Assembly (NCBI GenBank): GCA_019752295.1
Contig: JAIEMK010000005.1
Coordinates: 124,001 to 188,000 of the forward strand
DNA from: Chitinophagaceae bacterium
GTDB lineage: Bacteria; Bacteroidota; Bacteroidia; Chitinophagales; Chitinophagaceae
DNA length: 64,000 nucleotides
Reading direction: 5' to 3'
Shown: positions 36,706 through 48,005 of the stretch, one piece after another
Position numbering within the stretch: position 1 is the stretch's first letter
Layout: each line of letters starts with the position of its first letter
The notes under the pieces: model-generated
Seen by the model: the letters and a program-made list of their open reading frames with translations, nothing else
Database searches by the model: none
What the model was told of the DNA's origin: nothing
Made by a program: the position numbers and the translations under genes

Positions 36706-38109
36706 TTAAGAAAGAATTTTTTCAGCATGCATTTCCGGGATCTCTACATCCTTAAAACCTTTTCGGTTTAATCTGATTGCAAAATCCTGTTGTACATCAT
36801 ATTCGCCGTGTACAAGAAAAAGAGATTTTATTTCTTGTACGTTTTGGCAACTTATAAATTGGCAAAGGTCATCGTAATCTCCATGAGCACTCATGCTCCT
36901 TAATGAGCCTATCTCTGCAATCACTTCGAATTCTTCTCCGAATATTCTCACGATCTTATCGCCATTCATCAATCTTCCTCCCAACGACCGGGGCTCACAA
37001 TAACCAACCATCAGGATCGTATTTTGAGTTGCTCCAATATTATTCATAATATGGTGCTTAACCCTTCCTGCATCCGCCATACCACTTGCAGATATAATTA
37101 CACAAGGCTGTTCCAGATAGTTCAGGTTTTTGCTTTCATCAACCGTTTTAATATAATTCAAGCCCTCAAAGTCAAATGGATCATCATCCATCTCCATCAC
37201 TTTCTGAATGCGTTTATTAAAATATTGAGGGTATGATTTAATGACTTCTGTTGCTTCTCTGCTCAATGGGCTATCTACATACACTGGAATTTTTGGTAAC
37301 CTTTTTTCGAGCGACAACTGATTCAGATCGTATAAAATTTCCTGCGTTCTTCCAACGCTGAAAGCCGGAATAATTAATTTCCCTTTCTTTACCACGCAAG
37401 TGTGTTGTACCCATTTTAATAAATTATCAGGAGTACTGTACACTTCATCGTGTAATTTGTTACCGTAAGTGCTTTCCAGCAAAAGATAATCAGCCTGTGG
37501 GAACAAAGATGGTGAACGCAGAATCACATCACGATACCTGCCAACGTCGCCACTAAAACAAATTCTCGTTGTGTTATTATTATCAGTTATTTGCAGGTTT
37601 ACTGCAGCACTGCCAATGATATGTCCCGCATCAGTAAACATCAATTCTACTCCCGGCAAAACGGTCTGCCATTTGCCATATTCAACGGTTACAAAAAGCC
37701 CCATCGACACGGCAACGTCATCTATGGAATAGAGCGGTTCATAGAGCGGTAGCCCTTGTTTAACTCTTCGTTTATTGATGAATTTTGTATCGGCTCTTTG
37801 AATCTCTGCAGAATCTTCAAGCAAAATAGCTGCAAGGTCTTTCGTGGCAGGAGTGCAAAATATTTTTCCTGCAAACCCTTCGCTTACAAGTTTAGGAATC
37901 AACCCCGAATGATCGATATGTGCATGCGACAATATCAATACATCCACTTGAGTTGGGTCAAAACCCAGATCACGATTCATGGCATCAGTTTCTTTGCCTA
38001 GGCCTTGAAACATTCCGCAATCGAGCAAAATTTTTTGCTTGTTTTGCAGTGTAATCAAATGCTTTGAGCCGGTAACCGTTCTGGCAGCGCCATGGAATGC
38101 TATTTTCAT
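36706..38109 (-). CDS. Metallo-beta-lactamase/beta-CASP hydrolase (RNA-processing type)
   Basis: A 467-residue protein of the beta-CASP family, related to CPSF73-type and archaeal/bacterial exo-endoribonucleases. The metal motif is SHAHIDHSGLIPKL; other ligands are in FTDAGHIIGSA and FSGDVGRY. The beta-CASP insert contains LLLESTYGNKLHD and PAFSVGRTQEILYDL. The C-terminal RNA specificity region has SASGMADAGRVKHHI and SAHGDYDDL. The natural substrate in bacteria is not well established. It is followed after 14 bases by the HAD gene on the same strand. Confidence 0.92.
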   Translation of the reverse strand: MKIAFHGAARTVTGSKHLITLQNKQKILLDCGMFQGLGKETDAMNRDLGFDPTQVDVLILSHAHIDHSGLIPKLVSEGFAGKIFCTPATKDLAAILLEDSAEIQRADTKFINKRRVKQGLPLYEPLYSIDDVAVSMGLFVTVEYGKWQTVLPGVELMFTDAGHIIGSAAVNLQITDNNNTTRICFSGDVGRYRDVILRSPSLFPQADYLLLESTYGNKLHDEVYSTPDNLLKWVQHTCVVKKGKLIIPAFSVGRTQEILYDLNQLSLEKRLPKIPVYVDSPLSREATEVIKSYPQYFNKRIQKVMEMDDDPFDFEGLNYIKTVDESKNLNYLEQPCVIISASGMADAGRVKHHIMNNIGATQNTILMVGYCEPRSLGGRLMNGDKIVRIFGEEFEVIAEIGSLRSMSAHGDYDDLCQFISCQNVQEIKSLFLVHGEYDVQQDFAIRLNRKGFKDVEIPEMHAEKILS

Positions 38110-38170
38110 TTTTTTCCTCCGCCTTATTTATGAGGCAATTTAAAAGTCTGTTCCCAATGATCAATTCCAA

Positions 38171-38659
38171 TTATTTTTGTTTGGATTTAAAACTCCAGGT
38201 GAACCAAAATTCCGAAACTATTTCTCCCGCCAGATTCTTCCCTACTGCATAACATTTAATAGTTTGCCCCTCTCCTGTGGCCAAAGCCAACTCAACAACC
38301 TCTTCAACTGCTTTCCCATCAGTACAGGTGAATGCAATTTTATCTACCACTTTTTTATAGAATTTCCCCTCCATGTCCACCACTAACATACTAACAGCAG
38401 GATTTCTTTTGTACACCTGAGCAAAAGCAAGCATGCCGGTACTCATTTCGGCAGCCATCGATTGCACTGCGAAATACATTGATTTAAATGGATTTTGATT
38501 GAGCCATTTGTGCGAAACAGTCACGACCAGTTTTTCAGTATCGAACTCTCTAACTCTTAATCCTGCAACAAAAGCCGCAGGTAATTTTTGCAACATAAAA
38601 AATCGAAACTTAAGAGGATTCGTGCTCTTTCTTCTGAAATCTTCAAACTTAGGATTCAC
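38171..38659 (-). CDS. DUF4442 hotdog-fold protein
   Basis: A 162-residue protein whose sequence resembles the DUF4442 family, with a hotdog-like fold related to acyl-CoA thioesterases. The visible pattern is KFRFFMLQKLPAAFVAGLRV, HKWLNQNPFKSMYFAVQSMA and AEMSTGML, followed by beta strands. The start codon is GTG (38657-38659). No catalytic residue set can be named with confidence. It is 61 bases upstream of the beta-CASP gene on the same strand. Confidence 0.75.
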   Translation of the reverse strand: MNPKFEDFRRKSTNPLKFRFFMLQKLPAAFVAGLRVREFDTEKLVVTVSHKWLNQNPFKSMYFAVQSMAAEMSTGMLAFAQVYKRNPAVSMLVVDMEGKFYKKVVDKIAFTCTDGKAVEEVVELALATGEGQTIKCYAVGKNLAGEIVSEFWFTWSFKSKQK

Positions 38660-38735
38660 TTTCTTGACTTTTGAATTTCTTTTCTAAATATGGTTACCGT
38701 TCTTATCATGTAAATTAAGAAAGGCAAAGAATATT

Positions 38736-39473
38736 TTATAATAATAATGCGGCCAGTGCGTAATCAGCAAACAGAATTAATATACAACTCACTACCACAG
38801 CAGAAGTACTGGCTCTACCTATTTCCAGTGCCCCACCCTTAACATTATACCCATAATAAGCTGGCACAGAACTTAAGATAAATGCGAAAGTGTAAGCTTT
38901 ATACATCGAGAAATTGATATTATATAAATTCAGGTTCTGCCTTAATCCTGCATCAAAAATATCTGTGGCAATAATTCCAGACATCGAACCGGCCATTCTT
39001 CCACCCCAGATACCTAGTACTGCAGAAATTACAATCAAACAGGGTATCACTACCAATGCGGCTAAAATTTTCGGAAAGATCAAATAACTTTTAGAATTGA
39101 TGCCCATGATTTCCAGCGCATCAATCTGCTCGCTGATGCGCATATTACCTAATTCACTCGCGATTTTACTTCCTACTACTCCTGCTAAAACAATACTTAA
39201 TACTGTAGGAGATAATTCAAGTATAATACTATCCCGAACAATCTGTGCAATTGTAGAAGATGGAACTAAGGGGCTTACTAACTGATAAGCAGTCTGAACT
39301 GTGGTTACAGCTCCCAGAAATATTGAAATGATTACAACAATTGGTAGGGCACCAATACCTATCTCTACACTTTGGTGCATGAATTCTTTCCAGTACATGC
39401 GCCAGTTTTCGGGTTTGGTAAGCATTCCCCTCAACATTAATAAATAAGATCCGAAATGTGTGAAAAAAGACAT
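38736..39473 (-). CDS. MlaE-family ABC transporter permease
   Basis: A 245-residue inner-membrane protein with about five to six hydrophobic segments and the MlaE/YrbE signature GALPIVVIISIFLGAVTTVQ, SKIASELGNMRISEQIDALE and PCLIVISAVLGIWGG. The family moves phospholipids or other lipids between the membranes together with an MlaF ATPase and an MCE protein. A matching ATPase is encoded at 51013, about 12 kb away on the other strand, and no MCE gene is visible here. It lies 24 bases after the malic enzyme gene. Confidence 0.92.
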   Translation of the reverse strand: MSFFTHFGSYLLMLRGMLTKPENWRMYWKEFMHQSVEIGIGALPIVVIISIFLGAVTTVQTAYQLVSPLVPSSTIAQIVRDSIILELSPTVLSIVLAGVVGSKIASELGNMRISEQIDALEIMGINSKSYLIFPKILAALVVIPCLIVISAVLGIWGGRMAGSMSGIIATDIFDAGLRQNLNLYNINFSMYKAYTFAFILSSVPAYYGYNVKGGALEIGRASTSAVVVSCILILFADYALAALLL

Positions 39474-39497
39474 TGTCGATATTTAAAATGAGTCTAT

Positions 39498-41840
39498 CTA
39501 TTTTTTCTTTTTCTTCAACCGCTTCCACCAGTTGCTTGTTTGTACCACTTCATCAATATCTCCTTTGCATTTCAATTGCGCATCTACCACAGCAACGATT
39601 GCCATATTAATGATATTTCTTACACTACTACCCAGTTGCAATACGTGAACCGGTTTTTTTAATCCCAATAAAATCGGACCAATTGCATCTGCTCCACCAA
39701 TCTCTTTCAACAAGTTATAAGTTACATTTCCTGAAGTTAAATTCGGAAACATCAACACATTTACTTCCTCGTCCACAAGTTCGCTAAATGGGTAGTTGTC
39801 GCGTAGAATTTCTTTGTTAAAAGCAAGGCTGCCTTGCATTTCTCCATCAACAATCAAAGAAGGATTACGCTCTTTTAGTATTTTAGTGGCATTTGCTACC
39901 AGTCTTGCTTCTGGCGAATCGCTGCTACCGAAATTACTATAACTCAGCATGGCAATTCTTGGAGTAAGGTTAAAATTGCGCACTTCTTTGGCCACCATCA
40001 TCGTAATATCTGCCAGCTCTTCAGCAGTTGGATTGAAATTTACAGTAGTGTCTGCTAAAAACAATGGGCCTCTTTTAGTAAGCAAAAGATACATGCCCGC
40101 AATTTTTTTAACACCCTCTTCTGTACCGATGATTTGTAAAGCAGGCCGTATCGCTTCGGCATAATTTTTTGTGAGTCCCGATAGCATCGCATCCGCATCG
40201 CCCGTTTCTACCATCATGCACCCAAAATGGTTTCGGTCTTTCATCAACTTACGGCTCTCATAATTATTGACGCCCCTACGCTGACGCTTTTTGAAAAAAA
40301 GATCTGCATAATATTCACGCTTCTCTTCGTTTTCATCATTCCTGGGATCGATGATTGGAATATCTGTAAGATCAATATTATTCTGCTCTGCAATTCTGTG
40401 TATTTTATCAGGCTCACCTAATAAAATTGGATAAGCAAGCCCCTCATCATATACGATGCTTGCTGCTTTTAATATTTTTTGATTATCTGCTTCTGCAAAT
40501 ACCAATCGTTTCGGACCCTTTCTGGCTTTATTGCCAATTACGCGCATGAGCTGGTTATCTAATCCCAAACGTTTATTTAATTCAACTGCATATGCATCCC
40601 AATTGTCGATCGACTTTTGAGCAACTCCCGATTCCATTGCAGCTTTAGCCACTGCAGGTGCTACGGCGGCAAGTAATCTTGGGTCGAGCGGTTTTGGGAT
40701 AATATATTCTGGACCAAAACTCATGTTCTGCTGGTTATAAGCCATGTTCACAATATCCGGAACAGAGGTCTTTGCCAAATCGGCCAAAGCCCTTACAGCA
40801 GCAAGTTTCATGGCTTCATTAATTTGTTTTGCCCTTACATCCAGTGCGCCTCTGAAAATATATGGGAAGCCCAAAACGTTGTTCACTTGATTGGGATAGT
40901 CTGTACGTCCGGTTGCCATAATAATATCCTTTCTCACACTTGCTGCATCGGGATAACTAATTTCCGGATCAGGATTTGCCATTGCAAAAACGATTGGATT
41001 TTTCGCCATCGAACGCACCATATCCTGAGTTACCACATTACCCACACTGAGACCCAAAAACACATCCGCATCTTTCATCGCCTTATCAAGGGTCCAGTCC
41101 GATTTCTTAACAGCAAACTTTTTTCTGATGGGACCCAAATCAGTCCGCTCATCGTGTAAAACACCTTCCTTATCAAACACTATAAAATTTTCGTATCGCG
41201 CACCAAGCGCAACATATAATTGTATGCAAGCCATTGCAGCCGCACCTGCTCCATTTATTACGAAACGAACTTTCTCGATTTTCTTTTTCTGTAATTCCAG
41301 TGCGTTCAACATAGCAGCACTACTAATGATTGCAGTACCGTGTTGGTCATCGTGCATCACCGGAATATTCATCTGCTCCTTTAATTGCTGCTCAATATAA
41401 AAGCATTCTGGAGCTTTAATGTCTTCGAGATTAATGCCTCCAAATGTGGGTTCTAAGGCTTTCACAATCTGAACAAATTTGTCAGGATCTTTTTCGTTGA
41501 TTTCGATATCAAACACATCAATGTCGGCAAATATCTTGAACAATACTGCTTTACCTTCCATTACCGGTTTACCTGCATCGGGGCCAATATCACCCAAGCC
41601 TAAAACTGCAGTACCATTACTAATTACACCTACCAAATTTCCTTTTGCAGTGTATTTATAAACGTCTTCCGGATTTTTAAAAATCTCTTTGCAGGGCTCT
41701 GCCACGCCGGGGCTATAAGCCAAACTCAGATCGCGCTGCGTTTTTGCTTCTTTGGTAGGAACTACTTCAATTTTACCAGGCCTTCCGTTGGCGTGGTATT
41801 CCAATGCCTGTTCTCTTCTTAAGTCTGCTTGTTTAGACAT
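39498..41840 (-). CDS. maeB: NADP-dependent malic enzyme with phosphotransacetylase-like domain
   Basis: A 780-residue cytoplasmic enzyme that decarboxylates malate to pyruvate with reduction of NADP. The N-terminal malic domain has [11 protein letters not shown] and [19 protein letters not shown]. The nucleotide domain has [20 protein letters not shown] and [14 protein letters not shown]. From about residue 435 a phosphate-acetyltransferase-like domain follows ([17 protein letters not shown] ... MPNLTSGN-type [20 protein letters not shown]), as in the MaeB type. In MaeB this domain usually has a regulatory role. It is followed by the MlaE permease and preceded 9 bases upstream by the M20 gene. 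Confidence 0.96.
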   Translation of the reverse strand: MSKQADLRREQALEYHANGRPGKIEVVPTKEAKTQRDLSLAYSPGVAEPCKEIFKNPEDVYKYTAKGNLVGVISNGTAVLGLGDIGPDAGKPVMEGKAVLFKIFADIDVFDIEINEKDPDKFVQIVKALEPTFGGINLEDIKAPECFYIEQQLKEQMNIPVMHDDQHGTAIISSAAMLNALELQKKKIEKVRFVINGAGAAAMACIQLYVALGARYENFIVFDKEGVLHDERTDLGPIRKKFAVKKSDWTLDKAMKDADVFLGLSVGNVVTQDMVRSMAKNPIVFAMANPDPEISYPDAASVRKDIIMATGRTDYPNQVNNVLGFPYIFRGALDVRAKQINEAMKLAAVRALADLAKTSVPDIVNMAYNQQNMSFGPEYIIPKPLDPRLLAAVAPAVAKAAMESGVAQKSIDNWDAYAVELNKRLGLDNQLMRVIGNKARKGPKRLVFAEADNQKILKAASIVYDEGLAYPILLGEPDKIHRIAEQNNIDLTDIPIIDPRNDENEEKREYYADLFFKKRQRRGVNNYESRKLMKDRNHFGCMMVETGDADAMLSGLTKNYAEAIRPALQIIGTEEGVKKIAGMYLLLTKRGPLFLADTTVNFNPTAEELADITMMVAKEVRNFNLTPRIAMLSYSNFGSSDSPEARLVANATKILKERNPSLIVDGEMQGSLAFNKEILRDNYPFSELVDEEVNVLMFPNLTSGNVTYNLLKEIGGADAIGPILLGLKKPVHVLQLGSSVRNIINMAIVAVVDAQLKCKGDIDEVVQTSNWWKRLKKKKK

Positions 41841-41849
41841 ATATTTTTT

Positions 41850-43034
41850 TTAAAGGCCCGACTTTATTCCAAGCCATGCCATCATCCCCATCCCTGTCTC
41901 GATTGCTCGTTCATCAATATTAAATAAAGGTGTGTGCACATTATGTACAATGCCTTTTTCTTCATTTCTTACACCCAAACGATAAAAACATCCGGGTATC
42001 ACTTGTGTATAATATCCGAAATCTTCAGCGCCCATGCGTAGCTCTGTTTCTTCCACATTATCTTCACCCATATACTCATTTGCCAATAACCAGTTCGAAG
42101 ATGTAAAAGCAGGATCGTTATCAACTGTGGGATAGCCCACATCAATAAGCAGATCCAATTCAGCTCCCATTGATTCAACTATGCCAAAAGCCAGTTTACG
42201 AATTAACTCATGTGCTTTGAACCTCCATGCTTCATCCATTGCGCGAAAAGTTCCTTTCAATTTTACCTCGCTCGGAATTACATTCGTGGTGTGTCCACCC
42301 TGTATTGAACAGATCGATAATACCGAAGGTGAAACAGGGTTATTATTGCGCGAAATAATTTGTTGCAGGCCCACAATCAAATGCGATGCGATTAAAATGG
42401 TGTCGGCAGTTAAATGCGGTGCTGCAGCGTGCCCCCCTTTACTTTTGATGGTTATATAAATCTCATCCGCACTAGCCATCACGCGACCCTTCCGGAAACT
42501 CAATTTTCCAAAGTTCAATCCCGGGTGTACATGCAATCCAATGATACCAACTGGCTTCGGGTTTTCTAAAGCACCATCCCTAATCATGTAACTGGCTCCA
42601 CCTGGATTCTTTTCTTCGCCGGGTTGAAATAATAATTTGATTGTGCCTTCCCATTCCCCTTTTAACTCGTTGAGAATTTTTGCTGCCCCTAATAAAATTG
42701 TTGTATGCACATCATGCCCGCAAGCATGCATTACGCCATCATTTACAGAACAGTAAGACACTTGATTTTCTTCCTTAATTTGGAGCGCATCCATATCGGC
42801 TCGTAGAGCAATAACACGGCTTTCAGGGTTTTTCCCCTGAATAATTCCTACTATTCCCGTAGTTGCAATTACTTCAAAACCAATTCCAAATTCCCTTAAT
42901 TTTTGTTGCACAAATCTGCTCGTCTCATATTCCTGATAACTCAATTCAGGGTGTGCATGTAAATGCCTTCGAACTGCAACGAATTCTTCTGAATATGCTT
43001 TGGCTCTTGTTTTTATCTGCTCAATCAGTTCCAT
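41850..43034 (-). CDS. M20-family amidohydrolase (N-acyl amino-acid hydrolase type)
   Basis: A 394-residue metal-dependent amidohydrolase. Visible are RRHLHAHPELSYQEYETS at the N-terminus, RADMDALQIKE and the metal cluster HACGHDVHTTILLGAAKIL, LFQPGEE with the catalytic Glu, HVHPGLNFGKL, and MGAEDFGYYTQ near the end. This pattern matches the hippurate/indole-acetyl-amino acid/N-acyl-L-amino acid hydrolase group. The precise substrate is not clear. It sits between the SPOR gene (5-base gap) and maeB (9-base gap) on one strand. Confidence 0.92.
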   Translation of the reverse strand: MELIEQIKTRAKAYSEEFVAVRRHLHAHPELSYQEYETSRFVQQKLREFGIGFEVIATTGIVGIIQGKNPESRVIALRADMDALQIKEENQVSYCSVNDGVMHACGHDVHTTILLGAAKILNELKGEWEGTIKLLFQPGEEKNPGGASYMIRDGALENPKPVGIIGLHVHPGLNFGKLSFRKGRVMASADEIYITIKSKGGHAAAPHLTADTILIASHLIVGLQQIISRNNNPVSPSVLSICSIQGGHTTNVIPSEVKLKGTFRAMDEAWRFKAHELIRKLAFGIVESMGAELDLLIDVGYPTVDNDPAFTSSNWLLANEYMGEDNVEETELRMGAEDFGYYTQVIPGCFYRLGVRNEEKGIVHNVHTPLFNIDERAIETGMGMMAWLGIKSGL

Positions 43035-43039
43035 GCTTA

Positions 43040-43483
43040 CTAGTTATTGAGTAATTGATCTTCCTCTTCTTTCGTTGGTGAATAATCGATGGCATCTTCC
43101 ACTACAAAAACACCGGTAGTATATAGTTTTGTGAGTTGCAATTTAAATTTCTCTGCATCTGGTTTCTTCAAAAAATTTCCTATCCTTACTTTAAAATTGG
43201 GAGATTGAAATAAAGCATAGGTTTTCTGATCAGGAAATCTCGAAAGAAGTTCTCCTTTTATTTTAAAAGCCTGATCCCGATTCGAAGTGCTTACTACCTG
43301 TACACGATATCCTTTGTACTGACCTGTACTGGTTAAAAAAGAAGACTTCTTATTAATCTGTGCCTGCTTTGCAGTTAACACATCCATTCTTGCGTCTTTG
43401 TGTACAATTACCGTATCCATCGACCAGGAAGCACGCGCAAAAAAAACCGTTACCAAAAACGAAATAACAATCCTTTTTACCAT
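43040..43483 (-). CDS. SPOR-domain protein
   Basis: A 147-residue exported protein with a signal peptide ending near ARASWS. A SPOR-like domain at about 55-128 reads YKGYRVQVVSTSNRDQAFKI and PNFKVRIGNFLKKPDAEKF. SPOR domains bind denuded glycan strands of peptidoglycan, usually at division sites. It is 5 bases upstream of the M20 gene on the same strand. No other function is visible. Confidence 0.85.
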   Translation of the reverse strand: MVKRIVISFLVTVFFARASWSMDTVIVHKDARMDVLTAKQAQINKKSSFLTSTGQYKGYRVQVVSTSNRDQAFKIKGELLSRFPDQKTYALFQSPNFKVRIGNFLKKPDAEKFKLQLTKLYTTGVFVVEDAIDYSPTKEEEDQLLNN

Positions 43484-43538
43484 GCTTCTACTTTTGAATT
43501 TTTAGATATGATTTTTGACTACTCACTGCAAGTTAAAA

Positions 43539-44210
43539 TTAATATCCGGTATCTCCAGCCGGAGTTCCGGCAACAATGCCTACACCTGCACTACAACCAA
43601 GTCGGGTGGCCCCTGCATCCACTAATTCCCTGGCAAAAGCATAATCGCGTATACCTCCCGCTGCTTTGATCTGAACTTGTTGAGGCAAATGAAGTTTAAA
43701 AAGTTGAACAGCATATACGCTGGCCCCTTTCTCAGCATAGCCTGTTGACGTTTTCAAATAATCAATCCCTGCAGCCCCATAAATATCGCAGCAGGCGATA
43801 ATTTCTTCATCCGTTAGCACTCCACTTTCAATAATTACTTTAATCACTTTATGCTTACTCCTTATGATCGGCATAATGTGATTAATCTCGTTGGCCAAAT
43901 AGATATAATCCTTATTCTTGATTGCTGAAATATTACAAACTACATCCAGCTCATCGGCGCCATCTACTATGGCTAAAACGATTTCTGCGATTTTAGCTTC
44001 TACTGCCGAATAGCCAAAAGGGAAACCAATTACCGTTGCTACTTTTACATTGCTTCCCTGCGTTAAAGCCTTGGCTTGCTTTACAAAATTTGGGGGCACA
44101 CATACTGCAGCAAACTGATAGCTGATTGCCTCGGAACATAATTTTTCAATATCTGCCAGCAAAGTGGTTGGCTTTAAAATTGTATGATCTATATATTGAT
44201 TCAGTTTCAT
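43539..44210 (-). CDS. deoC: Deoxyribose-phosphate aldolase
   Basis: A 223-residue class I aldolase splitting 2-deoxyribose-5-phosphate into acetaldehyde and glyceraldehyde-3-phosphate. The ATG at 44208-44210 (MKLNQYIDHTILKP) is chosen over a TTG nine bases upstream. Family segments include VCVPPNFVKQA, KVATVIGFPFGYS, KVIIESGVLTDEE and the Schiff-base region YLKTSTGYAEKGAS, followed by KAAGGIRDYAFA. It lies between the SPOR gene and the terminator that follows secA. Confidence 0.95.
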   Translation of the reverse strand: MKLNQYIDHTILKPTTLLADIEKLCSEAISYQFAAVCVPPNFVKQAKALTQGSNVKVATVIGFPFGYSAVEAKIAEIVLAIVDGADELDVVCNISAIKNKDYIYLANEINHIMPIIRSKHKVIKVIIESGVLTDEEIIACCDIYGAAGIDYLKTSTGYAEKGASVYAVQLFKLHLPQQVQIKAAGGIRDYAFARELVDAGATRLGCSAGVGIVAGTPAGDTGY

Positions 44211-44274
44211 TCTATTCAATTGAAAAGCGAAGTTAGCTAAAGATAAAACATAGCCATATAAACAATAGAAATAT

Positions 44275-44306
44275 AAAAGCCCCTTTCAATAACGAAAAGG
44301 GCTTTT
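44275..44306. terminator. Bidirectional terminator after secA
   Basis: AAAAGCCC (44275-44282) pairs with GGGCTTTT (44299-44306), with inner TTTC/GAAA pairing across one C-A mismatch. On the minus strand it ends secA with a short T-run. No plus-strand gene ends here. Confidence 0.7.
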
Positions 44307-44326
44307 GACTTTTAACTTTTGATTTT

Positions 44327-47300
44327 CTATTGCGCATCTTTCCCATGACATGCTTTATATTTTTTTCCACTTCCACAAGGGCAAGGATCATTTCTTCCAA
44401 TCTTTGGCCCAACTTGAATGGGTTGTTGTTTTACAGGCGTTGGATCGTAATAATCGTTCTCGGTTGGAGGCGAGTCTATGTCTTCTTTTTGTGTACGCAT
44501 TTTACTCAGATCAGTCTTCTGCTGACGGCCTTCTTTCACAGTGTCTCCCTCATTTAAAGGAATTGCGGAATGGCATAAAAACTGAACGATCTCTCTGTTA
44601 ACTTCTCCATCCATCTTTTTAAACAGATCAAAAGCTTCCATCTTGTAAATTACTAACGGATCTTTTTGTTCGTAAGTAGCTGTTTGCACACTCTGTTTCA
44701 GATCATCCATGGCACGTAAATGTTCTTTCCATGCATCATCAATAAATCCTAGTGTAACCGTTCTTTCCACAGCATTCAGTAATTCAACGCCTCCGGTTTG
44801 AATGGTTTTTTCTAATGCTGCTAATACCTGAATCATCCTGCGACCATCTGTAAATGGAACAATTACATTTTCGATATGCGAGCCCTGTTGTAATTTAATA
44901 TTCTTAAATACCGGAATACTTTGCTCTGCTAAGACTGCTTTTTTTCGCTCGTAGTTTTCTACCGCTTCTGAATATAGTTTTTCGGTCAATTGCAATTCGG
45001 AACCTCTCGACAATTCTTCAACTGTAATGGAAGAATCAATTCCAAAATTCACAATCACCGCCAAACGAAAACCTTCATGGTCGTTCTGTTCTTTGAACGA
45101 ATTAATTAAGCCTTCTGCAACAGAATACAAAGCATTGTCTAAATCCAGTGCAAGGCGTTCTCCAAATAATGCATGATTTCGTTTAGTATAAATTACCGTA
45201 CGTTGCTTATTCATCACGTCATCATACTCCAGCAAACGCTTACGTATACCAAAGTTATTTTCTTCTACTTTTTTCTGTGCACGTTCTATCGATTTAGTGA
45301 TCATGCTATGCTGAATCACTTCGCCTTCTTTATATCCGGCAAAGTCCATCACTTTCGCAATACGTTCGCTACCAAACATGCGCATCAGATCGTCTTCCAG
45401 AGAAATAAAGAATAATGATGATCCCGGATCACCCTGACGACCAGCACGCCCTCTCAACTGACGGTCTACCCTGCGCGACTCATGGCGTTCGGTACCCAGA
45501 ATGGCTAACCCGCCTGCTTCTTTTACACCTGGCCCGAGTTTGATATCGGTACCACGACCAGCCATATTCGTAGCAATAGTAACAGCTCCTGCAAAACCTG
45601 CTTCAGCAACTACCTGTGCTTCACGAGCGTGTTGTTTTGCATTCAACACATTGTGTGCAATTTGTTTTTGGCGTAGCATTCTGCTCAGCAATTCACTTAC
45701 TTCAACAGAAGTAGTACCCACCAATACGGGACGACCTTCTTTTGTAAGTTTTACGATCTCATCTATTACTGCACCAAATTTTTCGCGTTTTGTTTTGAAC
45801 ACCAGATCCTGCTCATCTTTTCTGATAGCCACTACATTTGTTGGAACGGTTACCACATCTAATTTGTAAATGTCCCATAACTCAGCCGCTTCAGTTTCTG
45901 CAGTACCGGTCATACCCGCAAGTTTGTGGTACATACGGAAGTAGTTCTGTAAAGTAACAGTAGCATAGGTTTGAGTGGCAGCTTCGATCTTCACGTTTTC
46001 TTTGGCTTCAATCGCCTGATGCAATCCATCAGAATATCTGCGACCATCCAGAATACGACCCGTTTGTTCATCCACAATTTTTACAGCACCTTCCATCACC
46101 ACATACTCAATGTCTTTATCAAATAAAGTATATGCTTTCAGCAATTGCTGTACGGTATGTATACGATCTGCTTTAACAGAATAATCGTTAATGATCGTTT
46201 CTTTCTGATGTAATTTTTCATCAGCGCTCAATACAGTATCCTGTTCCACATGTGCCAGCGATACACTGATATCGGGCAATATGAAGAAATTAGGATCTTC
46301 GCCCGACCCGGTAATTAAACCAATTCCTTTATCTGTTAATTCAACAGAGTTATTTTTTTCGTCGATATAGAAAAATAATTCCTGATCAGCAGTGGGCATT
46401 TCTCGACTCTGATCTGCCAGATAAAAATTTTCTGCTTTTTGCAATTTTACCCGGATGCCTGGCTCACTCAAAAATTTTATCAACGCATTGTTCTTTGGCA
46501 AACCTCTGTGCGCACGAAACAATGCAAGGCCACCATCTTTAGGATCATCGTTGCCTTCTGCAATTTTTTTCTTGGCTTCATTTAAAAACTGATTGGTCGC
46601 TCTTTTTTGTGCATCCACCAGTTTTTCAATTCGCGGCTTCAGGTCGAAAAACTGTTGCTCGCCAGTATTGTGTCCAATCGGACCACTAATAATTAAAGGT
46701 GTTCTGGCATCATCTATCAATACAGAATCAACCTCATCCACCATTGCAAAATGGTGTTTACGCTGAACCATTTCTTCCGGTGTATGCACCATATTATCAC
46801 GCAGGTAGTCGAAACCAAATTCGTTATTGGTACCATAAGTAATATCAGCCAGATATGCGTTGCGGCGAGCTTCGCTATTAGGTTCGTGTTTATCAATACA
46901 ATCAACAGTTATTCCCAACCATTCAAAAATGGTTCCGTTCCATTCGCTATCTCTTCGTGCCAGGTAATCATTCACCGTTACAATATGCACCCCCTCTCCC
47001 GCCAATGCATTCAAATAGGCAGGCAAGGTAGATACCAGCGTTTTACCTTCTCCCGTTGCCATCTCTGCAATCTTTCCCGAATGCAATACACTACCTCCAA
47101 TCAATTGCACATCGTAGTGTACCATATTCCAAGTAACCGAACCACCACCTGCAGTCCAGGTATTTTTAAAGATCGATTGATCTCCTTCAATTCTTACATA
47201 ATCTTTTTTGACGCTTAGATTTCTGTCCAATTCGGTAGCAGTACTAACCAATTCAGTATTGTCTTTGAACCTACGGGCGGTTTCTTTTACAACAGCAAAT

Positions 47301-47635
47301 GCTTCTGGTTGAATCATCGCCAGTGCTTCTTCAATTTTTTTATTGCGTTCCTTCTTTAGTTTGTCTACTTCCTGATAAATGGTATCCCGGCCGTGTATAT
47401 CTATTACTGGTAGTGCTTCTGCAGCAGTTTTCTTTCCTTCTATCACATCGTCTATCTCCTTCAAATGCGCTTTGATACGCTCTTTGAATTCAATGGTTTT
47501 AGTTCTTAACGCATCGTTTGAAAGCCCTTGGTATTCCTGAAAATGAACGCCTACTTTCTGAATAATAGGCATGATCGATTGTACATCTTTCTCGCTCTTA
47601 CTACCCCCGAATAACTTAGAAATGAATTTCAACAT
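44327..47635 (-). CDS. secA: Preprotein translocase ATPase SecA
   Basis: A 1102-residue motor ATPase of the Sec export pathway, longer than the E. coli protein (about 900). Walker A is [18 protein letters not shown] near residue 195 and the DEAD-like box is [21 protein letters not shown] Bacteroidota-type insertion follows at about 330-480. Later motifs are [10 protein letters not shown] and [12 protein letters not shown]. The C-terminal SEC-C zinc motif [14 protein letters not shown] closes the protein. It is monocistronic between its own promoter near 47753 and the terminator at 44275. Confidence 0.98.
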   Translation of the reverse strand: MLKFISKLFGGSKSEKDVQSIMPIIQKVGVHFQEYQGLSNDALRTKTIEFKERIKAHLKEIDDVIEGKKTAAEALPVIDIHGRDTIYQEVDKLKKERNKKIEEALAMIQPEAFAVVKETARRFKDNTELVSTATELDRNLSVKKDYVRIEGDQSIFKNTWTAGGGSVTWNMVHYDVQLIGGSVLHSGKIAEMATGEGKTLVSTLPAYLNALAGEGVHIVTVNDYLARRDSEWNGTIFEWLGITVDCIDKHEPNSEARRNAYLADITYGTNNEFGFDYLRDNMVHTPEEMVQRKHHFAMVDEVDSVLIDDARTPLIISGPIGHNTGEQQFFDLKPRIEKLVDAQKRATNQFLNEAKKKIAEGNDDPKDGGLALFRAHRGLPKNNALIKFLSEPGIRVKLQKAENFYLADQSREMPTADQELFFYIDEKNNSVELTDKGIGLITGSGEDPNFFILPDISVSLAHVEQDTVLSADEKLHQKETIINDYSVKADRIHTVQQLLKAYTLFDKDIEYVVMEGAVKIVDEQTGRILDGRRYSDGLHQAIEAKENVKIEAATQTYATVTLQNYFRMYHKLAGMTGTAETEAAELWDIYKLDVVTVPTNVVAIRKDEQDLVFKTKREKFGAVIDEIVKLTKEGRPVLVGTTSVEVSELLSRMLRQKQIAHNVLNAKQHAREAQVVAEAGFAGAVTIATNMAGRGTDIKLGPGVKEAGGLAILGTERHESRRVDRQLRGRAGRQGDPGSSLFFISLEDDLMRMFGSERIAKVMDFAGYKEGEVIQHSMITKSIERAQKKVEENNFGIRKRLLEYDDVMNKQRTVIYTKRNHALFGERLALDLDNALYSVAEGLINSFKEQNDHEGFRLAVIVNFGIDSSITVEELSRGSELQLTEKLYSEAVENYERKKAVLAEQSIPVFKNIKLQQGSHIENVIVPFTDGRRMIQVLAALEKTIQTGGVELLNAVERTVTLGFIDDAWKEHLRAMDDLKQSVQTATYEQKDPLVIYKMEAFDLFKKMDGEVNREIVQFLCHSAIPLNEGDTVKEGRQQKTDLSKMRTQKEDIDSPPTENDYYDPTPVKQQPIQVGPKIGRNDPCPCGSGKKYKACHGKDAQ

Positions 47636-47752
47636 ATAATAGTATTGGATAATTCGTTTTACCTTGATTTTAGATAACCTTTCACTTTGTCAAAAACGGT
47701 GCTACTTGAAACGTTTCGTCAAAATGGCAGCAGGTTTTTTTCCAAAGGACCA

Positions 47753-47760
47753 CAAATGTA
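47753..47760 (-). promoter_or_regulatory. Candidate -7 promoter box of secA
   Basis: On the minus strand, TACATTTG exactly fits the TAnnTTTG -7 pattern, 118 bases before the secA ATG. Only a weak -33 candidate (TTTA, 22 bases upstream) is seen. Confidence 0.45.
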
Positions 47761-47907
47761 AAGATTTTAGGTAGAGCTGCTGTAAATCCAGTTTATTTCA
47801 GGCACAGACATGTGATAAACTAGAACGCGTCGAATTATTTCTAAAGCTTAATTTTCCGACTTGTATTGATTTTTGGGTAAAAGGATGGAATTTCAGGGTC
47901 TTTCTGT

Positions 47908-47915
47908 TACTTTTG
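47908..47915 (+). promoter_or_regulatory. Candidate -7 promoter box of atpG
   Basis: TACTTTTG fits TAnnTTTG exactly, 90 bases before the atpG start. The -33 region is poor, so confidence is moderate. It implies that atpG has its own transcription here rather than being the tail of an ATP synthase operon. Confidence 0.5.
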
Positions 47916-48005
47916 CAACCCAAAACCAGCCTCAAATGGCTGAAATTTAAGATTCATATTGCTCAAAAGCGATAGGGTCAACACCAGAAACTTGAAACTT
48001 ATTAT

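Larger units (their letters stand above)
47636..48005. other. Divergent secA/atpG spacer
   Basis: A 370-base spacer between two divergent genes. It holds a minus-strand -7 box for secA (47753-47760), a plus-strand -7 box for atpG (47908-47915), and a small AGCC/GGCT hairpin in the atpG leader near 47929-47942. No open frame or RNA gene is apparent in the rest. Confidence 0.5.

Noticed and set aside
43539..44219. TTG start of deoC nine bases upstream
   Set aside because: The ATG at 44210 gives the normal family N-terminus.
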